Source: Acidobacteriota bacterium
Lineage (GTDB): Bacteria > Acidobacteriota > Aminicenantia > Aminicenantales > Saccharicenantaceae
Direction of reading: 5' to 3'
Assembly: GCA_003476685.1 (NCBI GenBank)
Contig: DMVN01000131.1
Coordinates: 1 to 6,447 of the forward strand
DNA length: 6,447 nucleotides
In this document: one piece after another, positions 3,940-6,447 of the stretch
Layout of the letters: each line of letters starts with the position of its first letter
Position numbering within the stretch: position 1 is the first letter of the stretch
Program-made: the position numbers and the translations under genes
The notes under the pieces: model-generated
Told to the model about the DNA's origin: nothing
Databases searched by the model: none
The model's input: only the letters and a program-made list of their open reading frames with translations

Positions 3940-6447
3940 ATGACCCAGAATTGTCCGAAATGCGGTGCCCCCAATAGTGAGACCCAGAAATTTTGCGGCG
4001 AATGCGGAACTCCGCTTTCCTCGTCGGACGATTTTGATGTAGAACGGACCCTGACCATCTCGGCCGAGGAGGTAGCCTGGCCGGGAAAGGGCCAGCTGAT
4101 TGCCGGCAAATATCAGCTCCTCCGGCAGGTGGGAAAAGGAGGAATGGGCTTAGTCTTTGAGGCCCAGGATGTCCGGCTGAAGCGTTCGGTCGCTCTCAAG
4201 TTTCTTCCGGCCGAGCTGCTGGGTGAGGAGCGGGCCAGGGAGCGCTTCATTCACGAAGCCCAGGCGGCCTCAGCCCTCGACCACCCCAATATCTGTACCA
4301 TTTATGAAATAGGCGAGACCGATGAACAGCAGACCTTCATTGCCATGGCCTTTTATAAGGGGGAGAGCCTGAAGAGTCGTATCCGCCGCGGCCCCCTGAG
4401 CCCGGATGAGACAATAGCTCTGGCCCTGCAAATCGCTGAAGGCCTGGCTGCGGCCCACGCTAACGGGATTGTTCACCGCGACGTCAAGCCGGCCAATATC
4501 ATTATTACTGAGGAAGGACAGGTCAAGCTGCTGGATTTTGGGCTGGCCAAGCTGGCTGGCGAGGCCCGTCTCACCCGGCCAGGAACGGTGATCGGCACGG
4601 TTGCCTACATGTCTCCCGAACAGTTAACGGGCGGGGAAAGCGGTGCCAGGACAGATGTCTGGTCGCTCGGGGTGGTTGTCTACGAGATGCTTACCGGCGG
4701 CCTGCCGTTTGAGGGGGATACCGAACCGGCCTGTGCCTATTCTATAATTCATAAGAAACTCCGGCCGATAAAAAGCCTGCCCCTGGAAATTCCGAGGGAT
4801 CTGGCAGCCATAGTGGAAAAGGCGCTGGCCAAGGACCCAGAAGACCGCTTTGCCTCGGCCCGTGAAATGGCCGAAGCCCTGAAAGCCCTGGTGGAGGGCA
4901 GAAAATTTTACCAGGGAGCCAAGAAAAAATTCAGCCGCCGGGCTGCCGTCATGGGTATGGTGGTAATGCTGGCAGCTGCGGTGCTGATTGTCCCGGGCTG
5001 GCGCCAGCGTCTTAAACAATATGCCGGTCTAGGGCAGGCGGAAGAGAATAAGCAGCTGGTTTTACTACCCCTGAAATCGATTTCTGGCGCTGAGACCGAA
5101 CAGCTGCTGGCTGATGGTCTGTCTGACTTACTTCACCGCCAGCTGGGTCAGCTGGCTTTCCTGGGAAATAAATCATGGGTCTCACCCCTTCGCTATACCG
5201 AAAGCTATGAAGTTCGCGAGGCGGCTGACGCCCGACGCCTCCTGGGGGCTGATCTCGTCCTGACCGGAACGCTAAGGCTGGCCGGGGAGATACTTACAGT
5301 TTCTGTAGACATAGTGGACGCAAAGACCCTTCGCCGGCTTAATAGTCTGAGCCAGACCGACAACCTGGCCAACATCTCGGCCTGGCAGGAAAACCTGGCT
5401 CTGGAAACTGCCAGGGCTGCCGGTATCCGAACTCTGCCCGGGGCCCAGGCCAGCCTGGCCCGGGGAGGCACCACTATGCCCGCAGCTTTTAAAACTTACG
5501 TTCGCGGCCGGGGGTTCCTTTCGCGGGAGGGATTGGATAATGCCAGGCTGTCGGCTGAAGTTTTAGAAGAAGCGGTTAAGATTGACCCTTCATTCTCTGA
5601 AGCCATGGTCGACCTCGGCCGGGCTTGTTGGTGGCTGTTTACTCTGAACGGGGAGGCTTCGCTGGTCAGCAAGGCTGAGACTTATCTTCAGGAAGCCCTG
5701 AGGCTGGGCGGGGCCGATGACCTGGCCCATCTGTCGCTCTCCCGTATCTACCTCGGCCTGGGTCGCTATGAGGAAGCTGTTCGTGAAGCCAAAGCCGTCA
5801 ACCGTAATTCGGCCTGGTTTTTCGACGCTTTGATTTACCTGGCCCAGACCCAGAGCCTTCAGAAGCGGTCAGACCTGGCCGAAGCAGCCTACCTCGAAGC
5901 CTTACACCTGCGTCCTGATTACTGGGTAGGCCTGAGCTACTTAGGTCTGTTCTATTTTTACCAGGGGCGGCTGGACAAAGCCAGGGATGTTTATCTGGAG
6001 GTAATTCGGGTAGCTCCGGATAACATCAACGGACTCAATAACCTGGGCGGGACATACTTCAAGCTCGGAGACGACCTCCGGGCCGAGGAGATGTTTGAGC
6101 GGTCCAACGCCATCAAGCGCAATCCCGATGCCTGTTCCAATCTCGGGTATCTGTATTACTATCGCGGGCGCTATGCAGATGCTGTGGCCATGAGCGAGTC
6201 GGCCCTGACCTATGAAAAAAATGACCCGATGCTGTGGGGCAACCTGGCCGATGCCGCCCATTTTGTTCCTGGATATGAGGAAAAGTCCGAACAAGCCTAT
6301 GACCGGGCCATAGAACTGGCTGAAAAGAAGCTGGCTTCCGACCAGGGCAATGCCGGGTTGCGTTCGAGTCTGGCTGTTGGCCTGGCCAAGAGACAGAATG
6401 CCGCCCGGGCTCTGGCTGAGATCTCAGAGTCCCTGAAAATTAAGCCG
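3940..6447 (+). CDS. Membrane Ser/Thr protein kinase with zinc ribbon, TolB/FlgO-like domain and TPR repeats, 3' end cut
   Basis: A Hanks-type kinase that probably phosphorylates cytoplasmic proteins in response to a signal read by its C-terminal part. The 836 visible residues run to the right edge without a stop. A zinc ribbon with CPKC (5-8) and CGEC (19-22) comes first. The kinase domain (about 58-315) has the glycine loop VGKGGMG (64-70), ATP lysine K87, helix-C E106, HRDVKPAN (179-186; D181 catalytic), DFG (199-201), activation-loop threonines 212, 216 and 220, SPE (225-227) and DVWSLG (239-244). All key residues are present, so it should be active. One membrane segment (335-354) follows a basic stretch, placing the remainder outside the cytoplasm if the kinase is inside. 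Next is a TolB/FlgO-like domain (about 371-470) with LVLLPL and DLVLTGTL motifs. TPR-type repeats run from about 540 onward, with prolines at 659, 693, 729 and 763 marking units of about 34 residues. The ATG at 3940 is the first after an in-frame TAG at 3922. Ligand and targets are unknown. Confidence 0.93.
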   Translation, partial: MTQNCPKCGAPNSETQKFCGECGTPLSSSDDFDVERTLTISAEEVAWPGKGQLIAGKYQLLRQVGKGGMGLVFEAQDVRLKRSVALKFLPAELLGEERARERFIHEAQAASALDHPNICTIYEIGETDEQQTFIAMAFYKGESLKSRIRRGPLSPDETIALALQIAEGLAAAHANGIVHRDVKPANIIITEEGQVKLLDFGLAKLAGEARLTRPGTVIGTVAYMSPEQLTGGESGARTDVWSLGVVVYEMLTGGLPFEGDTEPACAYSIIHKKLRPIKSLPLEIPRDLAAIVEKALAKDPEDRFASAREMAEALKALVEGRKFYQGAKKKFSRRAAVMGMVVMLAAAVLIVPGWRQRLKQYAGLGQAEENKQLVLLPLKSISGAETEQLLADGLSDLLHRQLGQLAFLGNKSWVSPLRYTESYEVREAADARRLLGADLVLTGTLRLAGEILTVSVDIVDAKTLRRLNSLSQTDNLANISAWQENLALETARAAGIRTLPGAQASLARGGTTMPAAFKTYVRGRGFLSREGLDNARLSAEVLEEAVKIDPSFSEAMVDLGRACWWLFTLNGEASLVSKAETYLQEALRLGGADDLAHLSLSRIYLGLGRYEEAVREAKAVNRNSAWFFDALIYLAQTQSLQKRSDLAEAAYLEALHLRPDYWVGLSYLGLFYFYQGRLDKARDVYLEVIRVAPDNINGLNNLGGTYFKLGDDLRAEEMFERSNAIKRNPDACSNLGYLYYYRGRYADAVAMSESALTYEKNDPMLWGNLADAAHFVPGYEEKSEQAYDRAIELAEKKLASDQGNAGLRSSLAVGLAKRQNAARALAEISESLKIKP

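Noticed and set aside
3921..6294. Minus-strand frames opposite the kinase gene, up to 131 codons
   Set aside because: They are antisense shadows of the kinase frame, which shows all catalytic motifs and TPR periodicity. None resembles a known protein.

Overview
The window looks like chromosome of a free-living, Gram-negative-type heterotroph with moderate G+C (roughly 50-55% by eye). Two things point this way: a twin-arginine (Tat) exported protein with a sugar-isomerase fold, and a membrane Ser/Thr kinase that joins a zinc ribbon, a Hanks kinase, a TolB/FlgO-like domain and TPR repeats. That kinase layout is common in Acidobacteriota and in the related Aminicenantes-type lineages, so I lean to that group. 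This is inference from gene style; the window has no rRNA or other marker gene.

Layout: (1) 1-1574, minus strand: an SGLT-like sodium/solute symporter with a complete N-terminus, cut by the left edge after 524 residues. (2) 1575-2120: a 546-bp AT-rich divergent intergenic region. It holds a near-consensus sigma-70-type promoter for the symporter, a small inverted repeat over its predicted transcription start, a leader of about 280 nt, a nested inverted repeat between the two genes, and a weaker promoter candidate for the plus-strand gene. (3) 2121-3707, plus strand: a 528-residue Tat-signal protein related to the L-fucose/L-arabinose isomerase fold. (4) 3708-3939: a short gap with a possible terminator and a near-consensus promoter. 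(5) 3940-6447, plus strand: the receptor-type Ser/Thr kinase, cut by the right edge after 836 residues.

How they may work together: the symporter and the exported isomerase-fold protein are divergent neighbours sharing one control region. A reasonable inference is a small carbohydrate module, with one protein acting on a sugar or sugar acid outside the cytoplasm and the other importing it with Na+. The kinase has its own promoter and need not belong to that module, though its probable extracytoplasmic TPR part could sense something. No CRISPR array, tRNA, rRNA, insertion sequence or phage feature was seen.
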